The position numbers and the translations under genes are program-made. From contig JAJDAT010000051.1 of assembly GCA_029261715.1 (NCBI GenBank), positions 62,001-126,000 of the forward strand: DNA of 64,000 nt. Direction: 5' to 3'. This document shows, piece by piece, positions 53,760 to 62,862 of the stretch. Within the stretch, counting starts at the first letter, position 1. Every line of letters starts with the position of its first letter. This stretch comes from Nitrospinia bacterium. Lineage in GTDB: Bacteria; Nitrospinota; Nitrospinia; Nitrospinales; JAJDAT01. Under the pieces are notes generated by a model, which searched no databases, had not been told where the DNA came from, and worked only from the letters and a program-made list of their open reading frames with translations.

Positions 53760-54635
53760 TTAAGAAGTTTGAATCAGGGCGGGATAACTGAAGAGAGTTA
53801 TATGCGTTAAGTTTAGTAAAAAGTGGAACAAAATGGAGCTTTCGATACGACCGGTTCTATAGAATATTGTTCCATAGAATAGTCCTGCGAGAGTGGATAA
53901 CAAGATGTATTTAGGGCCACCCCAAAAATGATCCAATCCGAATAGAATCGACGCAATTATAATTGCCGCGACTGCTCCCCATCGCTTTCCCTCAAATACT
54001 CTGATAAGTTCTTTTTGTATAAAACCTCTGAAAAGAGCTTCTTCTGCCACGCATGTAAATAGCAGGTTTTTAGTCGCCCATATCGCTAAAAAGGAAGGCA
54101 CTTTAAGGTCCCAGCGAATGTATCCAAAAAGGTAAGAAGCCGGAAGCATAACCATCGCACCTAGACAAAACAAAGGAATCAAATGTTTTGCGATATTACG
54201 CCAATCGTTCTTTGATTGAGAGAGTTGTACTCCCCAAAGCAGAATGAAAAAGCCAACCAGCGTTTTATCGAAATTTAGATAGGTTGAATAAGGAACCGAG
54301 TCCGTGCTTAATTGAACTTGTGAAATAATTTTCCAATTGTTGAATCCGGGCGCAAGGTGATGGAATAAAACTACGGCGAACAATACGATAAAACATGCAA
54401 GAGTCGATTTCAGAATTCTTTTAATTTTTAAATTAAAGTAACTATATAAAGCTCCGCCTAATATCACTATCAAAAGAACTCCGACAAACTCTATACGATG
54501 CGACAATAAACCAAAGCCACATGCAGTCGTTAACAAACTTACCCAAATGATTGGTTTTTTATTAATCCATAGGCTGAGTAAAGCGGCGCCTAAAAACCCG
54601 TAAGTGAATATCGAAAGCGTTTGATTAAATTCCAT
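53760..54635 (-). CDS. CPBP-family intramembrane metalloprotease
   Basis: 291 aa, about eight membrane helices. The conserved motifs are AEEALFRGFIQKEL (Glu-Glu and Arg of motif 1), FGLDHFWGG (motif 2, His) and LFHFLLNLTH (motif 3, His/Asn). Members process prenylated or bacteriocin-type peptides, or confer self-immunity in bacteriocin systems. It is far from the toxin genes, so no immunity link is claimed. Confidence 0.85.
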   Translation of the reverse strand: MEFNQTLSIFTYGFLGAALLSLWINKKPIIWVSLLTTACGFGLLSHRIEFVGVLLIVILGGALYSYFNLKIKRILKSTLACFIVLFAVVLFHHLAPGFNNWKIISQVQLSTDSVPYSTYLNFDKTLVGFFILLWGVQLSQSKNDWRNIAKHLIPLFCLGAMVMLPASYLFGYIRWDLKVPSFLAIWATKNLLFTCVAEEALFRGFIQKELIRVFEGKRWGAVAAIIIASILFGLDHFWGGPKYILLSTLAGLFYGTIFYRTGRIESSILFHFLLNLTHITLFSYPALIQTS

Positions 54636-54849
54636 CTAATATTGCGACCTTAAGTTTTTTTAAAAGACCTATAAACGAGAGCTGCGTAAATTTTGCAAAA
54701 AAAAATAACTTCCCTACATATTCAAAAACAACTCACTTTTTCAACACTATTAAGTTGAATAAAACACATCACTGGTGTATGAATATAAGTTAAGTAAGAG
54801 CTAGATTTTTATACTTAACAGTCTTATTAAAGATCGGCTAGGTTTTACC

Positions 54850-55674
54850 ATGATTAAAACCAGTCACACAATTCTCTCCATAGACGAAAACCCCACTGTT
54901 CCAGAGTTACTAAAAATAGTTGGAGATTGTAGATACAATATAGAAATAGAGCATGCAATTTCTCCTGAAACCGGCTTAGAACACCTTAAATGCATTAATA
55001 CTCCATCATTAATTTGGTCAAATAATAATTTTGCCAATTCGGATATTGATGGCAGAGAATTCCTCAAAAAATGTAAAAAGATATCCCCTCTTTCATCGAG
55101 AATCCTTTGCGGAACTAAATTATCAGAGAATGATATCGCCCCTCTGATTAATTCTGGCGAAATTCAATCCTCCTATATCAGCCCCGTGTTATATATGGTT
55201 AATCCTATTTTAAGCTCTATTCAAATTGGAATTGAACACCATAAAATTAATCTATTAGAACATTTCTTGAATAGTTTAAATGTTAATTCTGTTACCAGAC
55301 TAAAAAAAATTCTTACAAGAAATTCGAATATTGAGAAAAATATTGGTTGGATGTTTGGTCTAAAGAGAGATTGGGTTGATTTTGAAAACCGAGACTTAGA
55401 GCTCACTCAATTATCCAAGCGGACAAATTCTGTCTTAAAAAAAATCCCAAAATTATCTTCATACCTGGTTGGCGTTAATAATGCATTAAGCGGGATAGAA
55501 GAAGAAGGAAAAGCCACTTTAAAGAAAATTCAAGACCATATAGTTTTTATCGAAGGCTTTTTAACCCATTCAAAAAAACATCTCAAAAATTCATTGAACC
55601 ACGTTACCAAAACAAACATCCATATTACTAAGACAAAAGATAAAATTAAAAGACTCAAAGATGAGTTTATGTAA
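54850..55674 (+). CDS. Degenerate receiver-like protein with coiled-coil end
   Basis: 274 aa. Residues 1-135 follow a receiver layout (HTILSIDENPTVPELLKIVG, DGREFLKKCKKISPLSSRIL), but the phosphorylation Asp is replaced (SLIWSNNNFANSD), so phosphotransfer is unlikely. Residues 140-274 are helical and Lys-rich with coiled-coil character. It may be an adaptor for the CheB-CheR protein encoded convergently at 55912. Start ATG at 54850 has no strong site. Family uncertain. Confidence 0.6.
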   Translation: MIKTSHTILSIDENPTVPELLKIVGDCRYNIEIEHAISPETGLEHLKCINTPSLIWSNNNFANSDIDGREFLKKCKKISPLSSRILCGTKLSENDIAPLINSGEIQSSYISPVLYMVNPILSSIQIGIEHHKINLLEHFLNSLNVNSVTRLKKILTRNSNIEKNIGWMFGLKRDWVDFENRDLELTQLSKRTNSVLKKIPKLSSYLVGVNNALSGIEEEGKATLKKIQDHIVFIEGFLTHSKKHLKNSLNHVTKTNIHITKTKDKIKRLKDEFM

Positions 55675-55857
55675 CATATAAAAAGATGTAAGGCTATTTA
55701 CCGAGTTATCTGCCGCTTTTTTATGCCCTAATCGCCCATCCTTGATTCGTTTAATAAATTCATCAGCCTCCGCCGCTCGTTTAAGATTTCTTTCAACTTG
55801 TTCAAGGCCTTGAAAGATACGATTTCTTCTTATTAAGCTGAAATTTGATTTGAGCAA
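55591..55857 (-). CDS. Possible small helical protein (doubtful)
   Basis: 88 aa, TTG start. GLEQVERNLKRAAEADEFIK looks like a real amphipathic helix. The last 28 residues overlap the 3' end of the gene at 54850 in antisense, and there is no clear ribosome site. It may be real or chance. Confidence 0.25.
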   Translation of the reverse strand: MLKSNFSLIRRNRIFQGLEQVERNLKRAAEADEFIKRIKDGRLGHKKAADNSVNSLTSFYMLHKLIFESFNFIFCLSNMDVCFGNVVQ

Positions 55858-55911
55858 TTTTTTATAAATACGACTTATATATTTCAGGGCTCGCAGGCTT
55901 TCTTCCTCACA

Positions 55912-58900
55912 TTAACTATTTCCTCTTTTTAAATCCTTTTTGATTTCGGTAAAAATATTAAAAAAACCTAAAACTTCCCCCTTGTCGCCCATATTAGGTA
56001 TATATTGAGCTATTACTCGGCGAGTCTTGCCTTTTTGATAAGGTAAATCGGTTTCAAAAACTACTTTATTGCCATTTAATGCATGATCGATATAATTTTT
56101 TATTTTCTTGTAGGCCGCGTTTCCCAATACCTTCCTCATATCTTTTCCATAAAGGCTCTCTCTCTTCACCCCAAACCAATCTTCATAAGCCTTATTGTTT
56201 AAACGGTAGCGTTCATTTGAATCGACGTAAGCAATCAGAATTGGTAGCGAGTCCGTTATAAGTTTGAGTTCTCCCGATTCTTTCAACTCCTTCTCGGTTT
56301 GCTTAAGCTCATTGATATCAATAAAGGTAACAACTAATCCATCTATCTTGTTTTCAGCAGTTCGGTAAGGTAATATCCGCATTTGATACCAGTGTCTCTC
56401 TTTAGTTTGAACGTCTGCTATCTTAAATGCCAGTGTTTTAAGCACTTGCTTGCAGTCTTCTGAAAATGTGTCATATTCCAGCTTTGAGACAATATCGCTG
56501 ATAGGCCGCCCGACATCGGATGCAATCAAGCTGATAAGATTTTTTGCCTCTGTAGTGAATCGCTTAACGTTCAGGTCATTGTCCAAGAATACGGTCGCGA
56601 TATTTGTGCTGTTGAGCAGGTTTTTCATGTCGTCATTAGCCATGGAATATTCTTCAATCTTGGCTTGCAGTTCCGCGTTGGTTGTCTGTAATTCTTCGTT
56701 GAGCGATTGCATCTCTTCTTTCGAGGTTTCTATCTCTTCATTGGAACTTTGGAGCTCTTCATTGGTAGATTGTAATTCCTCGTTGGTAGATTTGAGTTCT
56801 TCATTGGTGGTTTCTAATTCTTCGATAGTACTCTGTAAACTTTCCTTGGTGTACGCAAGCTCACTCTCAAGCTTTTCCACTTTGGCTAAACTTCCTGACT
56901 TTAACTCAGTAACGCCTGCCTTCTTTTTCGAAGTTAAAACCTTTTCCTCTATGTTAGGTTCAAAAACCACCAGGAACAGACCTTGCAAAGGCTCGGGCTC
57001 AATAATTTTTCGAACTGTCACATTGACTCTAATGTTTCCGCCATTGATCTTGACTGGAATTCCCTTAATTACTACAGAGTCCTTCTGGTGATATGCTTTG
57101 CGCAAAGCCGTCGCCAGTTCAATTCTCAGACCATCGCGAGCCATGGAAAGAAGGTTGTAATTTGGTTTGCCCTGAGCGGGCTCCAGAAAATCTCCCGTCC
57201 TCCCATGAATATAAAACACACCTCCCCGATCATCCACCACCACGCTTGCCGGAGCAAAGTTAAGCAACAAATGCTTTTCCATTAGAGTTTGGATATCGGT
57301 AATTGGCACTGCTTTATCCAATTTTTTCTTACCACCAGTCTCCTGATAGACTCCTTCCACTAATTTAGAAGTAAAAATATCAACATACCCTCCCCCCGGA
57401 ATAGAAGGTTGGGTGGGTTTTCGGGAATAGATCTTCCATTTTTTATTGATTCCATTAAATAACTGGGTACTGGCGCCAAGAGATTCTGAATTGCCCAGAA
57501 AAAGATTACCGCTCGGTTTCAGAGAATAATGAAACAAGGACAGGAGTTTTTTTTGCAGATCCGTTTCCAAATAAATCAAAAGGTTTCTACAGGAAATGAA
57601 ATCTAATTTTGTGAAGGGCGGGTCCTTAATGACATTTTGTGGAGCAAAGATCACCATTTCACGGATACTTTTTCGAATCCGGTAATTACTGTCTTCTTTA
57701 TCAAAATAGGTCTTCAACCGCGCTGGGGAGATATCCGCCGCAATACCATCCGGATACAATCCCGTACGCGCAATATCAATAGCATGAGGATCTAAATCGG
57801 TTCCAAAAATCTGAATATTGAAATTACTATTTAATTTGACCTGGCATTCTGTCAAAAGGATCGCAATAGAATAAACTTCCTCACCACTGGCACAACCTGG
57901 AACCCAAACGCGAATAGAAGAATCCGGTTGACTCTTTTTCAGAAGGTTTGGAAAAATTTTATCTTTTAAATATTTAAATGCATCGGTGTCTCTAAAAAAC
58001 GCGGTCACGCCAATGAGTAGTTCTTTGAATAGAATATCCGATTCCTGAGGATTTGCCTGCAAGTATTCCAGGTATTGAGTCGGATTATTAATATGATGAA
58101 CGTTCATGCGCCTTTCAATACGTCGACGAGTGGTATTGGATTTATAGCCCGAAAAATCATGTCCGGTGCGGTTTCTCAGTTGCAGAAATATCTTCTGCAT
58201 GACTGAAGGCTCTGTTTTTGTTGTGGGCGCTTCAGAAGATAGAAAGGGACCTCTTACATATTTGATCAACTGCTTAGGCATTTTGTTCGGAGCTAATGTG
58301 TAATCAACCAAACCTGTGGTCAAGGCGCTACCTGGCATTCCAGTGAATTTGGCGCTGGACTCTTCCTGGACCATCGCCATTCCAGACTCTCCTTTGATGG
58401 CCCGCAGACCAAGCGTTCCATCTGTCCCTGTACCAGAAAGGATGATACAAATCGCCTTGTCCTTTTGGTCTTGAGCCAGGGAGCGGAAAAAGAAATCAAT
58501 CGGCAAAGATAAACCACGTGGCTCCAAAGAGTCTGAAATATGAAAAGTCCCATTAAAAATAGCTACATTTTTTCCAGGCGAATTCAAATAAACACAATTC
58601 TGCTGAACCTTTATCTGGTCGGTAACTTGAACAACATCCATACTGGTGCATTTTCTCAACAACTCAGGCAATACGGAGGTATGACCAGGATGCTGATGCG
58701 TAACCACCACAAACGCCATCCCGCTTTGCGGATCCATGTGAGCAAAAAAATCCTCAAAAGCTTCCAAACCGCCGGCCGAGGCGCCGATACCTACTATAGG
58801 AAATGACTTTTCGCTGAACCCTCTAAAGTTTTTAGTAGCGCTCTTTGTTTTACTTAATTTAGTGGACTTGAGTTTTGTAGATTTGGTTTTCTTTGCAGTT

Positions 58901-59022
58901 GTTTTCTTCGTGGAAACAGTCTTTTTGGGAGAGGTAACTTTTTTAGTAACAGCTTTCTTTATTTTGGTTTTCTTTTTAACCTTAGAAACGGCCTTTTTCA
59001 AACCGCCCTTCACTTTAGCCAT
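55912..59022 (-). CDS. CheB-CheR-PAS fusion protein with Lys-rich N-terminus
   Basis: 1036 aa. Residues 1-65 are Lys/Thr/Ser-rich like histone H1 tails. CheB methylesterase spans about 74-260 (GIGASAGGLEAFEDF with catalytic Ser; VVTHQHPGHTSVLPELL with His; ILSGTGTDGTLGLRAIK with Asp). CheR methyltransferase spans about 275-530 (VWVPGCASGEEVYSIAILL, FISCRNLLIYLETDLQKKL). A long coiled coil of ELxxTNEELKSTNEELQ repeats follows at about 700-780. Two PAS domains follow to residue 1030. It ends without a kinase domain. It would modify receptor-like proteins, but no classical chemoreceptor is in the window. Confidence 0.9.
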   Translation of the reverse strand: MAKVKGGLKKAVSKVKKKTKIKKAVTKKVTSPKKTVSTKKTTAKKTKSTKLKSTKLSKTKSATKNFRGFSEKSFPIVGIGASAGGLEAFEDFFAHMDPQSGMAFVVVTHQHPGHTSVLPELLRKCTSMDVVQVTDQIKVQQNCVYLNSPGKNVAIFNGTFHISDSLEPRGLSLPIDFFFRSLAQDQKDKAICIILSGTGTDGTLGLRAIKGESGMAMVQEESSAKFTGMPGSALTTGLVDYTLAPNKMPKQLIKYVRGPFLSSEAPTTKTEPSVMQKIFLQLRNRTGHDFSGYKSNTTRRRIERRMNVHHINNPTQYLEYLQANPQESDILFKELLIGVTAFFRDTDAFKYLKDKIFPNLLKKSQPDSSIRVWVPGCASGEEVYSIAILLTECQVKLNSNFNIQIFGTDLDPHAIDIARTGLYPDGIAADISPARLKTYFDKEDSNYRIRKSIREMVIFAPQNVIKDPPFTKLDFISCRNLLIYLETDLQKKLLSLFHYSLKPSGNLFLGNSESLGASTQLFNGINKKWKIYSRKPTQPSIPGGGYVDIFTSKLVEGVYQETGGKKKLDKAVPITDIQTLMEKHLLLNFAPASVVVDDRGGVFYIHGRTGDFLEPAQGKPNYNLLSMARDGLRIELATALRKAYHQKDSVVIKGIPVKINGGNIRVNVTVRKIIEPEPLQGLFLVVFEPNIEEKVLTSKKKAGVTELKSGSLAKVEKLESELAYTKESLQSTIEELETTNEELKSTNEELQSTNEELQSSNEEIETSKEEMQSLNEELQTTNAELQAKIEEYSMANDDMKNLLNSTNIATVFLDNDLNVKRFTTEAKNLISLIASDVGRPISDIVSKLEYDTFSEDCKQVLKTLAFKIADVQTKERHWYQMRILPYRTAENKIDGLVVTFIDINELKQTEKELKESGELKLITDSLPILIAYVDSNERYRLNNKAYEDWFGVKRESLYGKDMRKVLGNAAYKKIKNYIDHALNGNKVVFETDLPYQKGKTRRVIAQYIPNMGDKGEVLGFFNIFTEIKKDLKRGNS

Positions 59023-59242
59023 TTCTTCTCACCTGAAAAGTATGATTTTAAGGAGTCGTATACAGCCCGATTTTATACTATTTCAGAAGCTATTAATATT
59101 ATTTGATCCTATAGTTTGGCCAAGGGAATAAGGTCTTCAATTAAAAAGATAATGATCTATTAGAGTCGATGGAAGCTTTGATGTTCATGGAAAACAAATA
59201 ACACTTACCTTCCTGCGCTGAAATTAACTTTGAGATTTTTTT

Positions 59243-59677
59243 TTAATGACGCATTCTTGGATTTGCAAAGAACGATACCAAATCTTTCACGGATAACATT
59301 CCGACAATTTTTCCCGCATCAGTAACGGCTAAATGCCTAATTTTTTTATCAGCCATGAATTGGTTCGCCTCCGTAACGGGCCGACTTCCTTCTAGAGTCA
59401 TAATGGGATAACTCATAATATCAGCTACTTTTGTTGTTTCCGGATCTAATCTTTGCCTTAAAACTTTGCGCGTTAAATCTCTTTCAGTAACGATTCCAAT
59501 GTATTCCGACTTTTCAGTAACCAGCAACGACCCTACGTTTTTATCGTCCATCAATTGAGTTAAGTCATGAATGTTTGTTTGAGAATCAATGGAAAGAACT
59601 GGGGTTGTCATGTATCCCCCTATTTCTTCCTCAACGCGCTCTGTATCTTTTGCATAATGGTGTTTTTTATGTTGCAT
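59243..59677 (-). CDS. CBS-domain pair protein
   Basis: 144 aa, GAGGAA site. Two CBS domains: MTTPVLSIDSQTNIHDLTQL...EYIGIVTERDLTRKVL and IMSYPIMTLEGSRPVTEANQ...GKIVGMLSVKDLVSFF. They form a Bateman module that binds adenosine nucleotides such as AMP, ATP or SAM. A His-rich start (MQHKKHHYAKD) is unusual. Stand-alone CBS pairs often tune other enzymes; its partner is unknown. Confidence 0.9.
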   Translation of the reverse strand: MQHKKHHYAKDTERVEEEIGGYMTTPVLSIDSQTNIHDLTQLMDDKNVGSLLVTEKSEYIGIVTERDLTRKVLRQRLDPETTKVADIMSYPIMTLEGSRPVTEANQFMADKKIRHLAVTDAGKIVGMLSVKDLVSFFANPRMRH

Positions 59678-60588
59678 GGCTATTATTCCTCTTCTCCAAA
59701 AATGGATATTAAGAAGGTTTTGCGCCTTCTTTAATTAAGAATACAAACCGACGGTAAGACCAAACTCGTATAAAGAAATTCACTAAAAAGTTCGAACTTG
59801 AACGAGTAGAACGCTTTTTTTATTTTATTAAAATCGTTTTAAATTCAAGTAAAGAATTTAATCTCTATAAAAATCGAGATTTTTCAACTTTCTTCGAGGC
59901 ATTGGAGCCAGTCCCTAATAAAGGTATAAGGGACTCAACAGAAACTGGAAGAGCGTTTCCCTGGGCAACGGGAATTTATTTTTGGAACGCTAAAAGATAC
60001 TTATACTATTATAAAACAAATCTCGGAATGATGAAGAATATCTGGGATTAAGGAAACTGTCATGAAGATCAAAGACTAAATCAATTCACTGGCACTCTCA
60101 TAACCTGTTGATACTTAGATATAACCGAAACTTAAGAAACTTTTTTTCTACTTTTTAAAAGTCACCTTTAAGCGTTTTTTTTACTTAATTTTTTTAACGA
60201 GAAATACCGCGAGTAAGAAAGAAAAGATGGCTTTAATCGCAATTGTGGGAAAACCCATTCTGATTCCGCTCAAAAACATAACCTCATTTTCACAAACTAA
60301 CTGGTTTCCCGGTAAAACCTTTTAACGAATTTCTTAGTCAACAAATCCAAATTTCACACCATGTGTTTCCTACCCACTCCCTCACTCTTTTAACGCGCTA
60401 TTCCTTGAATGCTGGATAGTTAGCGTTTCGCTTACCTTCAAATCTCCCTAATTAGTAAGGGGGTTCTTCTTTTTTGCGCAGGCTTCCAAATCCAAAATTG
60501 GCAAAAACTTTTGATACTGACTCGGATTTAAAAGATCCTTGTCAACCAATTATTCATTTTGAAATTTGCTACCAAAGAAAACCCAGAG
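59678..60588. other. Intergenic, no gene seen
   Basis: About 900 bp of AT-rich DNA between the CBS gene and fibre 5. A 32-codon frame at 60228 lacks a ribosome site and is not called. No repeat family member was recognised here. Confidence 0.4.
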
Positions 60589-60615
60589 AAGCCAAATTGA
60601 TAATTTATTTGGCTT
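60589..60615 (+). terminator. Hairpin upstream of fibre 5
   Basis: AAGCCAAAT (60589-60597) pairs with ATTTGGCTT (60607-60615) around a 9-nt loop, followed by TAATTAAAAA. Probably a terminator or insulating hairpin. Confidence 0.45.
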
Positions 60616-60626
60616 TAATTAAAAAT

Positions 60627-60649
60627 GTTAACGCTTAATGAGCGTTAAC
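60627..60649 (+). promoter_or_regulatory. Inverted repeat directly before fibre 5
   Basis: GTTAACGCT-TAATG-AGCGTTAAC, a perfect 9-bp inverted repeat ending 21 bp before the ATG at 60671. It would lie in the mRNA leader or serve as an operator. With the hairpin at 60589 it brackets a likely transcription start. Confidence 0.45.
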
Positions 60650-60670
60650 TTTATTCATCAGGAGACAATT

Positions 60671-62782
60671 ATGTCTGAGACTCACGCATCATCAATTTTA
60701 AAAAATCTGTACGCTACCGCTTATGGGGCAGTAAACGCTTATAAGGCGTATATTCCTTCCATCGATTCCTTGCAAGAAGGGCTTTATGTTAATTTGAAAA
60801 TCAATGCCGACAACACAGGCAGTTCCACATTGGACATCAATTCATTTGGATCCAAAAGTATTAAAAGCTCAACTGGCTCCGATCTGGCTTCAAGTGATCT
60901 TTCTACCGATAAAATCGTGGCGCTTGTCTACAATGGCTCCGAATTTCAAATTTTAGCAGCGGGGACAACCAACTCTTCTATGTCCTCTGTTGATAACGCA
61001 ACGAATAAAAACACATCCAATCATTTTCGAACGCTGGATGTTTTACAATCGCAACACACCGGAGAGACGATTATTGAAAGCGGTTGGGTGGATTCGTTTG
61101 GTAACGCTAACGAAATTGGAGCAGACGAGGCAAATTCGATTGGAGAATCATACGACAACGTCAATAAACTTTACGAAGGATCTACTGGATCGATCAATCA
61201 AAACTCAGATAAAGATTACACAACCGAATCTAACTATCTTCAACAAGAGTGGACCAACTCAAATCAAAGTACATCGCAAGCGACGGTCGCTTCTGGCACA
61301 ACCGTAACTTTGTCTTCGGGCGTATGGCCAACTAACGCCGAGAGTGCCCGGATTAGCTTTGATAGCGGTTCGACATTTTTTGATATCGATTCGCGCGACT
61401 CCGACACTCAACTCACTTTAGCCAGTTCCGCAACTAACGCAACGTCCGATTACATCATCCGCATGAGCGCGTTTGATTCGGGTGAAGTAAAGTTTAACCT
61501 GGTAGAAAGTGGATCGGGGTTAGACACAACGTCTGGGAAAACTTATAGCGCAGGCAACGCAAATGGCTCTTTTCCCGCTTCTAAAGCATTTGACGATTTA
61601 ACAGGAAATAATCAAGCTTACGTTGCAAATTCGCCGACCGATTGGATAAAAATTGATTTTGGATCAGGTCAATCAATCACTCCTATCAAATATACTATGA
61701 TTTGTTGGAATGGCGACAGCAACAGAAATCAAAATGAATCTCCAAAAACTTGGACATTCGAAGGTTCTAATGACGACTCTAATTGGACCGTTCTTGACAC
61801 TCAAACTAACGTACCCACATGGAGCAATTTAGAAAAACGCACATATACTTTTATTAATTCCGTTGCATACAGATACTTAAGGTGGGACGTGACAGCAAAT
61901 CAAGGATTTCTCGATAGGATGCAAATGACCGAATTAGAAATAATAGAAAGCGCAAGTTCTAACTCGATCAATGAATACGTCTCAATCGTTGATACCTTTG
62001 CCCAAAAAGAGGATACCTCTTCCTGGTCAGATATCAATAGCGCGTCTCGAACAGAAACATTGAACTCACAAAATGCCTATTATTGGTTGAGTTACGATCC
62101 AGCTTCTGGTTATGGCGACGGAACCGAAGTTAAAGTTTTCAATCAATCGGGAAGCGTTTGGAGGAAGATCGCGCGTAACAACGCTGGAACGTGGCAATAC
62201 AACAACGACGCCACGAACACTGCCACAGAAAATTGGACTAACGCTACCACCAACGATATGCTTCATGCCGTTTCGCAAGCGATGAGTTCGCAAGCGAACA
62301 ATCGTATGACAGGCGCAGAACTTGCCGCTATCACCGACGCTGAATGGGAAGCCGCTAATGGATTCTCCACTTCAGTCAATTCTTTAGCGCGTGGCGTTAC
62401 TTTACATTCCACGAGTTCTACTCAAAACCCATCAGTCGATCAATATCGCATTAACTACGATAGCGACAACGTTGCAATGGATTTACGTTCAAAAACTTTT
62501 GATCCAGGTTCCTCTCCTGCCAGCGCATTTATCTGGGCAAAGGTTGAACATACGGACGTAGACGGCGCGGGAACTTTTTCAATTAGCCGCAATGGCGGTT
62601 CAAACTGGGAAACGGTTTCTATGGTTCAACAAGGCGAAGCCATTTCTGGCGACGTTCGCATTCTACGAAGCGTCCACACCTTCACGACTGGCAGCGGTGG
62701 CGAAGACTTACGCGCTCGCTATGTTACCGAAGCCGGTAAACCTCAAAAACTCCACGCCTGGGGTTTACAAGCTAGAGATTAA
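60671..62782 (+). CDS. Large fibre/adhesin 5, with discoidin-like module
   Basis: 703 aa. ATG at 60671 behind AGGAGA; the start matches that of fibre 4 (MSETHASSILKNLYATAYG). Residues 1-100 are the attachment domain. About 105-275 are the shared FRTLDVLQSQHTGETIIESG and NYLQQEWTNS block. About 280-427 are discoidin/F5-8 C-like (SFPASKAFDDLTGNNQAYVA, WIKIDFGSGQSI, WTFEGSNDDSNWTVLDTQ, YRYLRWDVTAN), a sugar- or lipid-binding fold. About 434-703 are the shared C-terminal domain. It is a domain-swapped sister of fibre 4, 25 kb away. Confidence 0.75.
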   Translation: MSETHASSILKNLYATAYGAVNAYKAYIPSIDSLQEGLYVNLKINADNTGSSTLDINSFGSKSIKSSTGSDLASSDLSTDKIVALVYNGSEFQILAAGTTNSSMSSVDNATNKNTSNHFRTLDVLQSQHTGETIIESGWVDSFGNANEIGADEANSIGESYDNVNKLYEGSTGSINQNSDKDYTTESNYLQQEWTNSNQSTSQATVASGTTVTLSSGVWPTNAESARISFDSGSTFFDIDSRDSDTQLTLASSATNATSDYIIRMSAFDSGEVKFNLVESGSGLDTTSGKTYSAGNANGSFPASKAFDDLTGNNQAYVANSPTDWIKIDFGSGQSITPIKYTMICWNGDSNRNQNESPKTWTFEGSNDDSNWTVLDTQTNVPTWSNLEKRTYTFINSVAYRYLRWDVTANQGFLDRMQMTELEIIESASSNSINEYVSIVDTFAQKEDTSSWSDINSASRTETLNSQNAYYWLSYDPASGYGDGTEVKVFNQSGSVWRKIARNNAGTWQYNNDATNTATENWTNATTNDMLHAVSQAMSSQANNRMTGAELAAITDAEWEAANGFSTSVNSLARGVTLHSTSSTQNPSVDQYRINYDSDNVAMDLRSKTFDPGSSPASAFIWAKVEHTDVDGAGTFSISRNGGSNWETVSMVQQGEAISGDVRILRSVHTFTTGSGGEDLRARYVTEAGKPQKLHAWGLQARD

Positions 62783-62862
62783 CCAGCAAGTCAAAAAACA
62801 TGGTTATGACCTTGTTAACTCGGGGTCGTAATCCTCTTATCAGTTATATAGGAAATATAATT

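Noticed and set aside
53760-54635. CPBP protease as immunity gene for the toxins
   Set aside because: It is more than 40 kb from the toxin genes and surrounded by chromosomal genes; nothing links them.
60228-60326. 32-codon frame (MALIAIVGKP...) as a small gene
   Set aside because: No ribosome site, ordinary AT-rich context and no hydrophobic or charge pattern that stands out.
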